Of a stretch of 64,000 nucleotides of DNA, positions 24,114-37,066 are shown in pieces. The position numbers and the translations under genes were made by a program. The notes under the pieces were generated by a model. It ran no database searches and had not been told where the DNA came from. It worked only from the letters and a program-made list of their open reading frames with translations. This DNA is from Rotaria sp. Silwood1 (lineage: Eukaryota > Rotifera > Eurotatoria > Philodinida > Philodinidae). Each line of letters opens with the position of its first letter. Positions within the stretch are counted from its first letter, which is position 1. The DNA lies in the NCBI GenBank assembly GCA_905250075.1, contig CAJNOP010000059.1:863227-927226 (forward strand). The letters run 5' to 3'.

Positions 24114-26210
24114 ATGTCTTCTATCTTCAAGATATGGGATACGTGTTGTGTATGCATCAGTCCATTTGGTATCACACCTGATCAATTACCGTGTGAATGT
24201 CCAATAGAAGATTGTGCTTACCAATATTGTAGTAAATGCGTACAATCAATAAAAACATGTAATAATACTAATAAGGCACAATTTTGCTGTTTATATTGTC
24301 AAAATTCATCCGTGAATGACGCTAAAGTGAATGAATTATTATTAAGTTTACTGTGGCAAAAATATTCTGTTAAATACGGTACTGATTTATTATTAGCAAC
24401 AAATATTCTGCCCGGAGCGCTTTCAAACGACATATCTAGTCGTATAATACATGTTCAATCATTAATACAAACATTTAATGGAAAGATGAATAATGCTACT
24501 TCTATTTCTGAACCTGTTCAATTACTCATAGTACGTGCAAGTGTATTTATCAAAAATTTGAAAAGAATCAAACGTGACGTTGATAAATTGATTTCAACAC
24601 ACAATGATGATGAATTAAATCGTTGCTTTACGATCTATTTAAATGAATTAAATGGTAATCATGATAGAACTCAAAAATGTGAAAGTTTTGTTGAAATATG
24701 TGAATTATTGTTATATGAAATTCAACAATTGGAATTGAAAAAATCGTTTCCATCGCTAAATGAAAAAATGAATCAATGGGAAAATACACTGTTTACAAAC
24801 GATCAATTTGAACCGAAAATTATTGATGTTTTTAGATCACTTGAAAATGATCTCGGTCGAAATATTATTCCAGGTGTTCCCTGTAGAATAGGATTGATTG
24901 GTGAAACAAGTGCAGGAAAGACTTCCTTATCAGTTGCATTAAGAAGAATTCAAGATGATTATACTACTAATTTTCAATCAAAAGAGCTTCCAAACATAAT
25001 ACTCTCTTCACCCATCGGTGTTTATAAAACTACGTATTGTCAATTGGAATTTGAACATGAATATGATAATGATAAAAAAGTAATATTTGTTGATATTGAA
25101 GGATCCACTGATACTGATTTATATGTAAAATCAGGAAATTATTTTGATCAAATAAAAAAAGCAGATTGTGATTTGTATATTATTGTTTTTGATCACAGTT
25201 TTACAGATGTCCATCATCAGTGGCAACAATATATTGTAAACAATTTGAATCGTACATGTTGGATTGTACGGAGTAAAGTAGACGAACTATTTATCAGAAC
25301 ATTTAAACAAGATGTTGGTCAAGATTTTTATTTATGTGATGAAATGACAAGAAAGAAATATGCTGAAAAAATAACGCAACGAGTTCGAGAACTTAGCATC
25401 TCAGACAACAAAGGAAAAGAATTATCTGATGTATATCTTACTTTTGTTTCAAATGAAAATAATACTCGTAATCAAAACCCATCTATACTAACATATGCAC
25501 AATTTGATCTTGAAAAATTAATTAATGATATTATTAATTTACCACTAAGTTTTCATGAAAATCGTCTACAACAAATAGCTATGTATGCAACAGCTCGAGT
25601 TATTAATATTTGTTTTCGTCGTGGTTACGCTTTAAATGTAATAAAATATAAAATTTTGGCAGGTTTTGCTGCTGTTGTACCATTTTTGGATTTAGCTCCA
25701 AGATATTTTGCACGCGAACAAATTCGCCAAAAATTTGGTGTTAATAATAGTTCATACTTTATAAAATGGTGGACCGGTGAAACAGATGAATTTCAAGTTT
25801 ATTTAAAAGAATTCAAGATTGAAATCGATGAATCTGGATTGAAAACATCAGCTTTAAAAAACACTTTTAAACTTAGTGGTGTTTCAAGTCAAGGTAAAGT
25901 AACAAACGCATCTTCAGCTGCTGTTAAGACTGCGACAGGTATTGCTACTGTTGGTGTTTCAATATCGAATGCTGGTCTTAGAACTGCTGGAGTTGGTGCA
26001 ACAAGCACTGTTCGTGTTTTGTCTGTTGGTTTAATTGTTGTTGGTGCAGTATTAACAGCAGGAATGTGTGCCTGGTCAGCAGTGTCCAATGGTAAACAAA
26101 TGTACGATTATTTAAATCGATTATGTGATGATCTTATATTTATTAGTGGACATGTAGCCACAAAAATTATTAAAGACAATCATGAAATACGAGAAGAATT
26201 TTTAAATTAA
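24114..26210 (+). CDS. RING-like zinc finger plus IRG/dynamin-like GTPase, intronless, 698 aa
   Basis: Starts at the ATG at 24114; the open frame six bases earlier begins with GTG. Residues 11-62 hold a Cys-rich cross-brace-like pattern (CCVC, CECPIEDC, CSKC, CCLYC), like a RING or related finger. A helical region of about 190 residues follows. The GTPase domain has P-loop GLIGETSAGKTS (about 261-272), switch II DIEG (about 327-330) and a G4-like SKVD (about 387-390) within WIVRSKVDE, closest in layout to immunity-related (IRG) GTPases. The C-terminal third is helical, with a Gly/Ala/Val-rich stretch (SVGLIVVGAVLTAGMCAWSA) that could insert in a membrane. IRGs act in cell-autonomous defence on vacuole membranes; a RING suggests ubiquitin ligation. 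The family assignment is from motifs only. It is the only long intronless gene here. Confidence 0.72.
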   Translation: MSSIFKIWDTCCVCISPFGITPDQLPCECPIEDCAYQYCSKCVQSIKTCNNTNKAQFCCLYCQNSSVNDAKVNELLLSLLWQKYSVKYGTDLLLATNILPGALSNDISSRIIHVQSLIQTFNGKMNNATSISEPVQLLIVRASVFIKNLKRIKRDVDKLISTHNDDELNRCFTIYLNELNGNHDRTQKCESFVEICELLLYEIQQLELKKSFPSLNEKMNQWENTLFTNDQFEPKIIDVFRSLENDLGRNIIPGVPCRIGLIGETSAGKTSLSVALRRIQDDYTTNFQSKELPNIILSSPIGVYKTTYCQLEFEHEYDNDKKVIFVDIEGSTDTDLYVKSGNYFDQIKKADCDLYIIVFDHSFTDVHHQWQQYIVNNLNRTCWIVRSKVDELFIRTFKQDVGQDFYLCDEMTRKKYAEKITQRVRELSISDNKGKELSDVYLTFVSNENNTRNQNPSILTYAQFDLEKLINDIINLPLSFHENRLQQIAMYATARVINICFRRGYALNVIKYKILAGFAAVVPFLDLAPRYFAREQIRQKFGVNNSSYFIKWWTGETDEFQVYLKEFKIEIDESGLKTSALKNTFKLSGVSSQGKVTNASSAAVKTATGIATVGVSISNAGLRTAGVGATSTVRVLSVGLIVVGAVLTAGMCAWSAVSNGKQMYDYLNRLCDDLIFISGHVATKIIKDNHEIREEFLN

Positions 26211-27287
26211 ACAAATAAAAAATATTTTGCATTATATGTGTTCGACAAGTTTATCTTATTCATTGAATAGGATCATGCTGGTTACTTTTTAGTGAGCGTT
26301 ACATGTACTAACATACCTTCAGTTTTGAAAATTTTGTGCTAAAGCGTTGAATAGTCTTCAAATTTTACTTTAGAACAATTGTTTGAGAAAGAGAACATAG
26401 ATGAAGCTGTTAACAAAAGCTGTGGAAATTCCGTTTGATTTCATTGATACAGTGGTAGGAACGTAGAAAAAGGATCAGGAGATTTTAAAGACTCTTATCT
26501 CAAGATAAAATTTCTCTAGACGAGGGTACGGGCATGTTGCTATCGACTAGCGGAAACTTCTTTTTTTGATATGCTTAGAGCGCCTGAGAAAATACCTAGT
26601 TACGTACCTGTAGTGCGGATGTGGATATAAATGTTAGTGGATGCCTGTAGGTGTAGGTGAGAGTATCAGAATACTTCTCATTCATATGTAACTTCACATC
26701 TTCACGTATACCCACACAAGTACACCTACATCTCATCATTTCTAGTATTGAGATGTTAATTTATTTTTAGAAAATAACTCAAAATGATGTACTTATATTT
26801 ACAAGTAAAGGTAAACAAATCATTGATTCTAGAAATGCAATAGGAAAAACAAATTTTCTTTAATATTCGAAGCGACTATTTGTATGCATTTACTTTGATT
26901 TCCTTAAATATATCTTGTCAACAAAGTTAGCTTTGAAGAATAAGAAAACACCACCTGTCAATATTCAACAATATGTACAACTAATTTACATGATACAAGT
27001 AAATTACCTTAAAAAAGCCTATTGAACATACAGGTTGATGTGAATATTGAAAAGAAGTATTTGAATGAAACATATATTTTAGAAAATATAAGCTATTAAT
27101 AAAACGAAAAAAATGGATAGAATTTTATTTAATTTTTGATTAATATTGATTTTTTTCCTTTTCAGTATTCGAGATTTTAAAGAAAATATTATTTGTAAGT
27201 ATTATCAGCAGTGCATGTGCTACCTTTTCTCATCTTCATTTTTTTGGTGCACGATAATATTCAGTGATGGTTCAATGACATTGTCAA
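26211..27287. other. Intergenic, possible decayed exons near 27165
   Basis: No gene up to about 27150. From 27165, behind TTTTCAG, short coding-like scraps may be upstream exons of the pseudogene that follows. I see no repeat or RNA gene. Confidence 0.4.
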
Positions 27288-27597
27288 CAACGATTCGATT
27301 ATCCTAATTATCCATCATCTAATGATAGTTTTCAAATTTTATATGAGTCAAAAATATATATTCTTGTTAATAGAGATAATTATGCTCTATTTGATGGTTA
27401 GGGCACTACAGCACGAGTAAATGTCAAAGAGTAAGACAATAAATGTTTTGACAAACGTGAAATGTAAATTTTTTAAATAAGAATCACTTCCGACTGAAGA
27501 ATGAACAGAACAATTGAGTCAAATTTTAGCACAAGGAATTGAAAATACTCAATATTGTCATCAACTTGAATTATTTAAATTTAATTTATTTATTTAA
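27288..27597 (+). pseudogene. Two-exon remnant with in-frame stops
   Basis: From 27288 the frame reads QRFDYPNYPSSNDSFQILYE and YILVNRDNYALFDG, then TAG, then GTTARVNVK. A good donor (GA|GTAAGA, about 27430) and acceptor (AAATAAG) lead to ESLPTEE, then TGA where Trp would fit, then TEQLSQILAQGIENTQYCHQ. Retained splice sites with two premature stops indicate decay of an ordinary spliced gene and not a processed copy. Family not recognised. Confidence 0.55.
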
Positions 27598-28122
27598 ATA
27601 AGTATACTTTCGTATTAAAAAAGGAATCAGTTTTTAAGGTATAAATGGTTGTATGTGTTTTACTCGTTCAATATGCAAACAGTTGTCTTGTTTAAAAAAC
27701 ATTTATTGACAAATATGTTCTAAAATATTATTGAGCCCATGTCCATAAGTATTTACATACAACGTAAGTACAAACATAGTAATCAACTTATGTTCAGCTA
27801 ATGATAAAATAGATATTTCATTTTTAGGAAAAAGAACATCGCAAGATTTTTCAATTCTATTCTATGATAAAAGATAATCTTTTTTTAATCATGTTCCGAT
27901 TTATTTGTACATAAAACAACAATAACAACAACATTTAGAAAATCCCATTCGAATGAATATGTATATACATACAAATATAATAATAATCTAATCTATTTTA
28001 CATCAAAAAAAAAACAAGATCATATCTGCATGTTTGAATTCCCAACCAATGAATGTATACATTATGAAAAACGAAACAGAAAAGAAAAAGAAAAATAAAC
28101 AAACAAAAAGTAAACAAATGAA

Positions 28123-31100
28123 TTACGACGAAAATGTTCTTGCACGTTCGCGTAATTTTGCTATTTCACTTGATATTATTAATGAAGGGCCTAATTTTAT
28201 TTTCATTGTATCTCGTAAATGCTCTTGTGTCATTAATAATAATGCTTGACCGTCCATTTCACTTTCATAAAAAGCTTCACGTATAGTATTATTTGTTAAA
28301 CGTGCAATAAATTCACCCACTTGAACCACAGTCCATTTACTTGGATCAGCTGGTAAGCCATGATCAGGCGGTAATGATATTTGTTCATCAATATTTGTTT
28401 CAATTGATGGTTGTGGCATTGAATTTTCAATAATTCTTATTGGTTCATTAATTGGTGGAGTTTTTATATGATCAAGATTTTTTCCATTTGATGTTTTCAT
28501 TATTTTCGATGATTTTGCTGAACATGATTTAGAACAAAATTTTTTTTCTTGACTATAAAATCGTTCTGAAAAATCAACTTTTTTACATAGAATACATCGA
28601 AGTTGATCAGAACCAAGATCACTATTACTATCATTAAAACTATGATTTTCTTTTTCTTTTCCATGTGAATTATTTAATTCTTTTGAATCATCATTATTAT
28701 CATCGATTGGAAATGGATGACTACTTTCACGAATAACAAAACCACCAATATAATGAACAACAATATCATTGTTTTGTGAATGATTAAGAGATTTTATGGG
28801 TGAAGGATTCAATTGGACAACATTAGGTACTGTAGTTGTTGATGATGAAGCAACAGTTGATGAACGAGGAGAACTTGTCGTTGGCGATGATGTTGATGAA
28901 ATTTGTAAATTTTTCAATGGAATTGTTGCTTGATTTTCAATAGTTTGAGTCATTGGTGGAATAAATGAACGAGAAATAGTATTGGTCGATGATGGTACTG
29001 GTGGTGGTGGTGGAGGAAGAATTGTTGTTGGTTGAGATGTATAAGAATATGATGATGATGTACATGAACTAGTATTATTATTGTTATTATTATTAACGGA
29101 GAAAATATTTAAAGTTGGTGCAGCAAGCATGTTTGTCGACGATGCATTGCCATTGAGCAAAGATGGATAAGAATATTGCTGTTGCTGTTGTTGTTGTTGT
29201 TGTAACAATGATGGATTATTTACAGGAATTGTAGTCTAGAAGTTTTAGAGAAAAAAATTCAATCGTAATAGTCAATATAATAGATGGAAATAAGGCACAA
29301 AAGTAGAGAAGACAAACTTTGAATCCAGAAACCAATGACAAAATAGAATCACGAAATGAATATTATTCTATTGAGCTGTAGCTATTAGAATGTTGAATAT
29401 GCATGTTGTTTAGATATCTGAAATCGACTCGTTCTAGTTCGAAAGAGATTACAACTCTCTGATAGGTACTGTCAACAATCAAGATATGCAAACCGAGACC
29501 ATGAGGAAAAAAAACTGTTTCAACTGGAGCTAAAGATTATAGTCCACTATTTCATTTATATAGACGAATTATCTTATAAAACACATTACTCATAACATAA
29601 ATCAACAGAGATTACTCAAAAAAAGTGCTAGTCATCGACTAAAAAAAAATCAAAATAAGAGAATTGGAGAATATTTTAGATGTAATACAAATAAGTTCTG
29701 AAATAGTTTTTCCTAGATTGGAAGTGAGACTAAAAAACTTGTCCTCGTAAATCTCTAGTTCTGTTAAAGATTGAAATATATGATAAAATAAACTTTAAGG
29801 TTCTCATCGAAGTTTATTCTTTCTCCAAATATTGACCATTGCCAATTTTTTTGAGTTTTCTGGTAACTTTGAACAGAAGCAAACTTTTGAAACACTATTT
29901 CCTTCTTTCTGGTAGAAAAGAAAATTAGACTTAAAAAATCTCCTTGTGAGATGAATATGGATAATCTGATGGCAAGTCGCCTATCACAGAAGAGATCAGA
30001 TCATGGTGGATTTATTCTTCTCCACTCCAGTCAACACTTCTAGTACTTTGAATCTTCGAGTGACATTCACTAATTCTTATTGACGCCTGTAGAACTCAAA
30101 ACGAATCTCTTATGAAGAAATCAAAACATGTGGACAGATATTTAATTTCAACCTTATTCCATAATAAGATATAAGCATATTGGAATAGAATTTTCAAAAT
30201 AAAACTTACTGTATGACTAATTGGTTGACTTGGAAAAATTAATGATGTACCACCATTTGTATGTGGATGTATATTATTAAATGTTGTTGTTGCTGTTGTT
30301 TGTCCAGGTATTAGTAATGTTGTTGTAGTTGCTGTTACATTCGGTATAGTTAATTCTGTACCTTCAGGCATTGGACGACTTTTTATTGGTTTGTTAGTAA
30401 ACGGATCACGTTCATATAATCTAAAACAAAATTCAGATAAAAAACAATATTAATTTCAAAAAAAACAATATTGAAGTTTTACCGTGGTCGTCCACGTTTC
30501 TTCTTAGATAAACTTGAGCTAATATAATTCAATATAATAAAAACCAAAATAGATAGATTAAATTTTAATTTACCTGCTTGAACGTCTATGACGATGATTA
30601 GCCTTACGTGCTATTTGTGAAAGTGAAAGCGAAAGACCCGGATCTGGTGTTGTTGAACCATCAAAAGCTATTCATAGAAATAAATTTAGATGTTTTGATT
30701 TTATTTTCACAACTCTTTTTTTTCTACTAACCAGATGTGTCATCTAATGATGAATCATTTTCATTATGTACTGGTGATAAATCTCTTCCGTGTGATTGTA
30801 TAGTATTTCCATTTAATATCGATGTTGGAAGTATTGAATTTGGTTGTAGAAGTGATGGTTGATGTGTTACAATGTTACAACCTATATTTAAAATATAATT
30901 AATAGAAATAACTCTTTTTTATCATTTATTTACCATTAATTAAAGATGCTGTTGCAGGTAATTGTGTAATACCTGTTAATTGTTGTGTTGTCATTGTTGT
31001 TGTATCACTTGTTAAAGTCGCTATGCGAAAAAAAACGAAAACGTTGATTTTTTTTCCACAATAATTAAAATGTATTACTTCGTTGCATATCAATTGTTGA

Positions 31101-32299
31101 ACTTGTACGAACAGTAGTTACTGTTTGTGAAGAATTTTGATGTGACTATTAAAATAATCATGTCATCATATTACATAGAGAAAATGTCATTTTTACCTGT
31201 TGTGTTGCAAGAGGAGTAACAGCAGGTTGTTGTTGAAAAGTGTTTATTTGTGGAGCATTGGACACTAAAAAGAAAAAAATTAGACGAATGATATTATTTT
31301 CGTTTTTTTTTTTAAATGAAGGAAGTAGAAATTTGCTGAAAGAAAAAAAAGAATTTACATATAGAAGAATCTCCATTCGTATGAAATGTTGGTATAACAG
31401 GTTGATTAGCTGCTGAAACAACAGTGATAGGTGTTGCTTGCAGAATTTGACCAGATTGATTACGAAATGTAATAGGTTTTTGACCATCATTAGCAACTTG
31501 TACAAGCTGAAAAATAATTTTATTTTTCTTTTATTGAATAAATGCAATAAAAGTTTTGACTTACTTGACCTTGATTTCCATCAACAACTAAATAAGTAGT
31601 AAAACCCTGAGATTGATTAGTTGTAGATGGTTTAACAACTGGAACATCTGCATAAAGAAAATGAAAAAACAGAAGACATTTTGTTATTTCTTTACTGGTT
31701 ATATATATATTACTTGTTGCTGGTACAGGTTTTGGAATAAGTGGTGCTAAATCAAAGAACAAATAATATATATAAATATATCTATTCAAATGACTTACCC
31801 ATTGGATTACCAAGTAAAACAGTTTTTTGTGGTTGAGGTAAAATCGTTGATGTTTTTCCAGTACTTGGTCGTGCAAGTAATGTTGCTGGTTTTGCTGGTG
31901 ATCGACTTATTTGTTTATTGTTATGAGAAGATCGAGAACCCTAAAAGAAAAAAAAGTATTATAAAAAAAATTTATAGAAAGAAAAATGATACAAACTCGT
32001 TTTGTTTGTTTTATTGTTGTTCTTGTTGGAGTCGTAGGAGTTATCGTTTGTTCTGAAGCTATTGGTACGGCTATTAATTGAGTATAGGTTGGTGGTGCAG
32101 GTGCGATTGCTACTTCATTTGATGCAACAATTGCAGGTGGTGGAGGTTGCATTATATGAAATGTTGGTTGTTCAGCATCATCAGATGCTGGAGGTAGCGG
32201 TACATTAGTAATTTCTGATGGTTCTGCAGAAGGCGCTACTGGTTGTGGTAACGGTGCTTCAGGTAATGGAGTTGATGCAGGTATGGATTCCACCTGCAT
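28123..32299 (-). CDS. Polyhomeotic-like Polycomb (PRC1) protein with FCS zinc finger and SAM domain, 13 exons
   Basis: Exons 32299-31997, 31940-31799, 31746-31714, 31647-31565, 31506-31359, 31264-31197, 31145-31079, 31020-30934, 30881-30732, 30667-30574, 30518-30483, 30420-30210 and 29235-28123 join in frame to 844 residues. Most of the protein is Pro/Thr/Gln/Ser-rich and disordered, with a basic KKKRGRPR AT-hook-like motif (about 397-404) and a polyQ tract. Near residues 684-712 is an FCS finger (RCILCKKVDFSERF, then KFCSKSC). The C-terminus (about 770-844) is a SAM domain (DPSKWTVVQVGEFIARLTNN, and DGQALLLMTQEHL). FCS plus terminal SAM defines Polyhomeotic/PHC, whose SAM polymerises to compact Polycomb chromatin. 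MBT-containing relatives also have both, but no MBT repeats are present here. Intron 12 is long (974 nt). Confidence 0.9.
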
Positions 32300-33318
32300 C
32301 TTATTTCAGTAATATTAATATCTGAAATTGAAAATACCTGTTCTAATTGGTCATCTTATAATTAAGTTTGTATTTTGTTTATTTTAATTCGTCACTACGC
32401 AATCTGCTTGTTTTTTTTTACGTCATTTTGTTTATTAGAAAGTAAACAGGTAAAAATCAAGAAAAAATAGAAAGATATTTCTTTAAAAACGACGTCACAT
32501 GTTGAACAGACGAAATGATGAAAAAAAAGACATGAACGAAAGTTTTTTATTGGTTGTTATAATGTGTTTTATTTCAGATAACCAATGAAAAAAAAAGAAA
32601 TTAATAACCAATCATACTGTTCATTTAAAACTGGTTTCTTACGACCTCTATAAAATAAAATTCTCTCATTTTTTTAGAAAAGAAATATAATTTTGAATAT
32701 TGACTATTGAAATAATCATCTTTATTTCGTTTACTGTTGGATTACAATTTATAATAGATGAAGAAATTTAAATTATTGCTTCTATTTCTACATATAATAT
32801 CAGCTCTCTATTTGTAGTGTTCAATTTTCGAGTGACTTCATTCGATAGGAGTGTGCCGAGCGAGGAAATCTAGTAAATGTCTAGTGGCAGAGGAAGAAGC
32901 GATTAAGTCTTCCATAAACCTTTTGAACTACGTCTAGAAATGAGACGATCCTATATTAAAGGTGAAGAAGATACTTGCTTTTCAGCTTCAAATATGGATT
33001 GAGCACTCTACATACTTCTTCGGACATCGTCCTAGCAGTGAGCCTCTCTTGTATTTGATGAAATATAATCAACGTGAATTAATAAGACGTCCAATAATTT
33101 GTTTTACAAATAAGTTATTGAACGATCAACTGCTTAACATCACCAAAGAAAGGTAAAACATTCTTTAGTTCACTGATACAAATACAATAATTAATATATT
33201 TCTTTCAAGAAATCTTTGAAATCTAAACTAAATATCTTTAACAACTGAAACCTGATTTTATTGTGAAATATCAAATAGAAAAAGAAAAGACATCACAGGT
33301 TTATTGCGAAAAATTTTT

Positions 33319-36300
33319 TCACATATTGCTATCATTTTTATCCAGCAATTTCAAGACTGCACCGACTAAATACAGACTACCGGTAACTAAAACAGATGGT
33401 TTTGATGATTTACTATCATCAATCCATGCTATTGCTTGTGATACGGTATGAAAACAATGTATCGATGGTATTGTTGTTTGATTTTCAATTGTTGATAACC
33501 AAAGTTTTTCAAATGCAGCTACATGTAATGAAAGACGACCTATTTCACTAACAATATTTGCTGTTGCTCGCCATTGATCTATAGTAAGAAATAAAATATC
33601 AAATAAAAAACTACATTTCATTACCATTGCCAGGTTTTGTATCTGTTTGAGAATTTTTATCATTGATAGTTGGTAGTGAAGTAATCGGTGAACAAAAGGC
33701 AACAGAATCAAATTTGCATTTCTATGTATATATATATATATTCAATAAAATAATTAAAAGAACAGGAAAAATTTAGAATCTTACCATTAAAGGTTGAAGT
33801 AATACATCTGGTTGTCGATCATTTGAACAATAAAATAACAGAATAAGTCTCTCTGATTTATTTTGTTTTGATAATGAATTAGTGAACCAATTTTTACATT
33901 GTTCTATTGATTCAATAGTACTAATCAATAAAATACACAAAAAAAAACAAATTTTACACACAACAAATATAAATCTAACTTACTGTGCACCGTCAACATA
34001 ATATGTTGCACTCGGTGTATCAACTATTTCATTACGACCTGACCAACGACATGTTGCTAAACCTTGAAGAATTTTTTCATTTAATGGTGCAGTTCTAAGT
34101 TTATCATACGATTGTCCTAAGTAATATGATAGTACTACGTTTTAAAGAATAACAATATTGGTTATGCATACAACCTTCTCGAGCATGTAGCCAATGAAAA
34201 ACTAATTCTATTGCTAACGAAGCATTGATTTCTTGTACATCTCCAGCAAGTGAAAGTTGAAATGGATAATTTGGATAATGATTTAATGGAGGTGCGATTT
34301 CTAATGAACACTAAAGAAAAACAAATATAATTTATATCATAATATTTTTCTCATTTACGTTCTTACATGTCTTTCTTCAGCTCTTTCATTTAAAACACGC
34401 ATAGCCTCAGATACTTGTGGTACAGTAACAGCTGGAACATCTGGCTTAAATATTCCAGCTTTTTGCCATGCAATTTGTTCAATGGTATTACCCAATAGTT
34501 TAACATGATCTAAGCCTAATGATGTTATGCCACATACAATTGGAGTTCTATATGTATAAATCAAACTATAGAAAATGAAAATAAAATATGGAATAACAAA
34601 CTTGATAACATTTGTACAATCATGTTCTCCCCCAATGCCTACTTCGACAATAGCAACATCGATCTTTTAAAATGATTCAAGTTTATTTAAAGAAAGTTCT
34701 ATTCTTTCAAACCTGTTCATGAACAAAAACGTAAAACATCATTGTCGTTAGAAAAGAAAAATAATAGGGCATTGAAACCGGGTCCTAAAACAGGAAAAAA
34801 AATCCCATGATAGAAAGTCACCTATCTTTATTGTTTCAAAATAATGGAAGAATCAAACTTGTATGAAAAACGTGCAACATTTTATCACTCGTCGCTACAC
34901 ATTATTGAGATTCAAACAAAAAGACTAGAGGTGTAAATCGGCATTTAAAAATGGCTTTCCTTTTGCTCAGAAGTGACTTTGAACCATAAAAAAAAGTCAC
35001 TTTTAAGAAATGAAGCATTTTCGAAAAGAAAAATTTTCAATGGAAAAAAACACCTAAGAGGATCTTTCCTCACATTTTTTTGAGAAAACGTTCTGATTTA
35101 AAAATTAATTATATCATAGATCATCCGATTTAGTTTCGCGTGCTGATTCCGAATAACTCATATCTAAGTCCAAGAAGTTTGTGTTAACTGTATTGATAAA
35201 ACTTAGTTAGAAGAATACTTTGACAACATTTGAGCGAATCTAGATCATGGCTAAGGATGATGTACTCATCTTACTAATCAAGGAAAGTTTCTTAGTATTA
35301 AATGACTTTTGAGTCGGATGCAGTTAGTAACTTATTGGTAGCATGATACTGTATTTTTATTAGAATGCTTTGATCCTGCTCAAAAACATCAGGAAAATTG
35401 AGTCTCGATATTCCACTTGAAACGTTGCATAGACATAAACCGGAACGAGAATAACTTGTTATAAAAATTTCAGATTTTTCTATTGTAAGCCATTCCATAT
35501 GAGCAACACGAAAAACATGCTTTTACTGTAGTCGTATCTTAAGATAGAAGCAATTAGAATATCTGGAGCTCTCACAATAAATGATTCTCATCCAAACCTG
35601 TTTCTGTGGAAAATTTCAAGATGGAATTCGAAATTCAGTTGTCCTAATGTTTCTAAGAGGATCCACAGCATTCTGCTAACAATCCAGTATCTGGGCAGTA
35701 ATAAGCTATTAATTTGAACTCTTTTTATGGTATCTACAGCTCATTAGAATCTATGTGGTTACAAAAACGTCTTCACTTTGACTTGAACATTTATTAGTTC
35801 GAACTAAAATTTTATTTTTACGAGTTGATTGATTCTCACAGAGAAATTTACTTTTTTTTTAACGACAAGCACGTTTTTAAGCTGAATTTACATTGACCGA
35901 CTTTCCACTTTACTTAGCACTCGCAAGAAAAACTTACATATCGGCAGATAGCACATACCTTGAAGTGTGTTTACTATCCTTTGAATTGTTGTAAAGTTTA
36001 TATTTGCTTTTTTCATGTAATGTTCACCTGGGTGTGAACTATGAGGATGCAGAGTGGTTAAGTCCTAGGAAAAGGGGAGATATGTGGACGAATTTCAAAA
36101 ATAGAAGGCATGACATTTCTCAAAAATAGTAAAAACTTCTTGTCGAAGAAATCATCATTAGTTTCTCTAGTTGATGCATTTGTTTTTTTTTTCTTCATTT
36201 TTTTTGAAAAATAACTCAATAATAGTCTGGCAACTTTCGTTGTATTGATCAAACATTTGAAGCTAAATCAATATCTAAAATGTATCATAATCAACTTACT

Positions 36301-37066
36301 TCATCAGTTGAGTTTTGAACGCCATCATGAATAACATTATAACATTGCCAAAAATAATCAACAAATTTTTCTTTTGATAATAATTCCCCATTAATTCGAA
36401 TACGTTCACGTGCTTCAATTAAATGTGGCGAACTAAAATTTTATTTATTGCAAAAAAAAAAAAAAACAAAATTAAAATATTATAATTTGAAACTATTCTA
36501 TACCTAAAAAATCCAGTTTTATAACCATATTGTCGTAAAATTGATTCTGCAAATGCACATGTTGATCCTTTTCCTTTTGTACCTGCTACATGGATTATGT
36601 TAAGTTTATCGATTTGATCCAACTATAATTAAAAATTTAAATATAATAATTAATAAAATATTTCAATGAAGAAAAAAATTGTTCAACTAATTCGAGGCAT
36701 ACAGAGTGTCATGCATACGAACAATATTAGATTTGTTCACACTTACAACGCTGTTGCCTCAGTTATTATCGTTCGGTCACCTGAACGTTCAGAAATGACA
36801 AATAACGTAGAATATTGTGTATTGATTTTCCACGTTGATCAGTTGATCTTAATGAGGATTGGTTTGTTTGTAAGGCATTTAACGTTGAAATCGCTTCCTA
36901 AAATATAAAAAAAAAAAAGAAAACCAGTGCAAAAAGAAAATTTTCATTTTCCAACTTCATAACGGCTTGATATTGTTTTAGTAACAGACGCCACTTTTCG
37001 AATTTGAGAACCTATTGATAAACGATATGAGACAGTACGAAACGGATAATATAAAAAAAAATTCAT
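33319..37066 (-). CDS. FPGS: Folylpolyglutamate synthase, mitochondrial-type N-terminus, 12 exons
   Basis: Adds glutamates to reduced folates, retaining them in the cell and in mitochondria. Exons 37066-36956, 36897-36781, 36622-36504, 36432-36300, 34784-34713, 34663-34602, 34547-34367, 34310-34175, 34116-33984, 33920-33785, 33721-33625 and 33578-33319 join in frame to 518 residues (human 587). The N-terminus ([20 protein letters not shown]) is basic and acid-free, presequence-like. Family marks: [15 protein letters not shown]-loop [10 protein letters not shown] (about 88-97), [45 protein letters not shown] (about 352-355) and terminal [17 protein letters not shown]. The 72-nt exon 5 ([20 protein letters not shown]) lies beyond a 1.5-kb intron that contains a foldback element. 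The ATG directly follows TTTTTTCTTTTAG, a possible spliced or trans-spliced leader junction. Confidence 0.94.
35235..35765. mobile_element. Foldback element copy A in FPGS intron 4
   Basis: Shares several blocks with copy B at 38215-38815, including the 17-mer ACATCAGGAAAATTGAG, AAAAACATGCTTTT followed by a diverged block, and ATTCTGCTAA(C/G)AAT. The right end (CAGCTCATTAGAATCTATGT) corresponds to AGCTTATCAGAACCTACATG in copy B. The left arm is shortened. Non-coding; this copy is more degraded than B. It accounts for much of the unusual length of this intron. Confidence 0.65.

Noticed and set aside
25889..26089. Antisense open frame within the RING-GTPase
   Set aside because: Shadow of the Ala/Val/Gly-rich C-terminus on the opposite strand.
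36058..36252. Open frame in FPGS intron 4 as the missing FPGS exon
   Set aside because: Its sequence does not match the expected segment; the true exon was found at 34784-34713.
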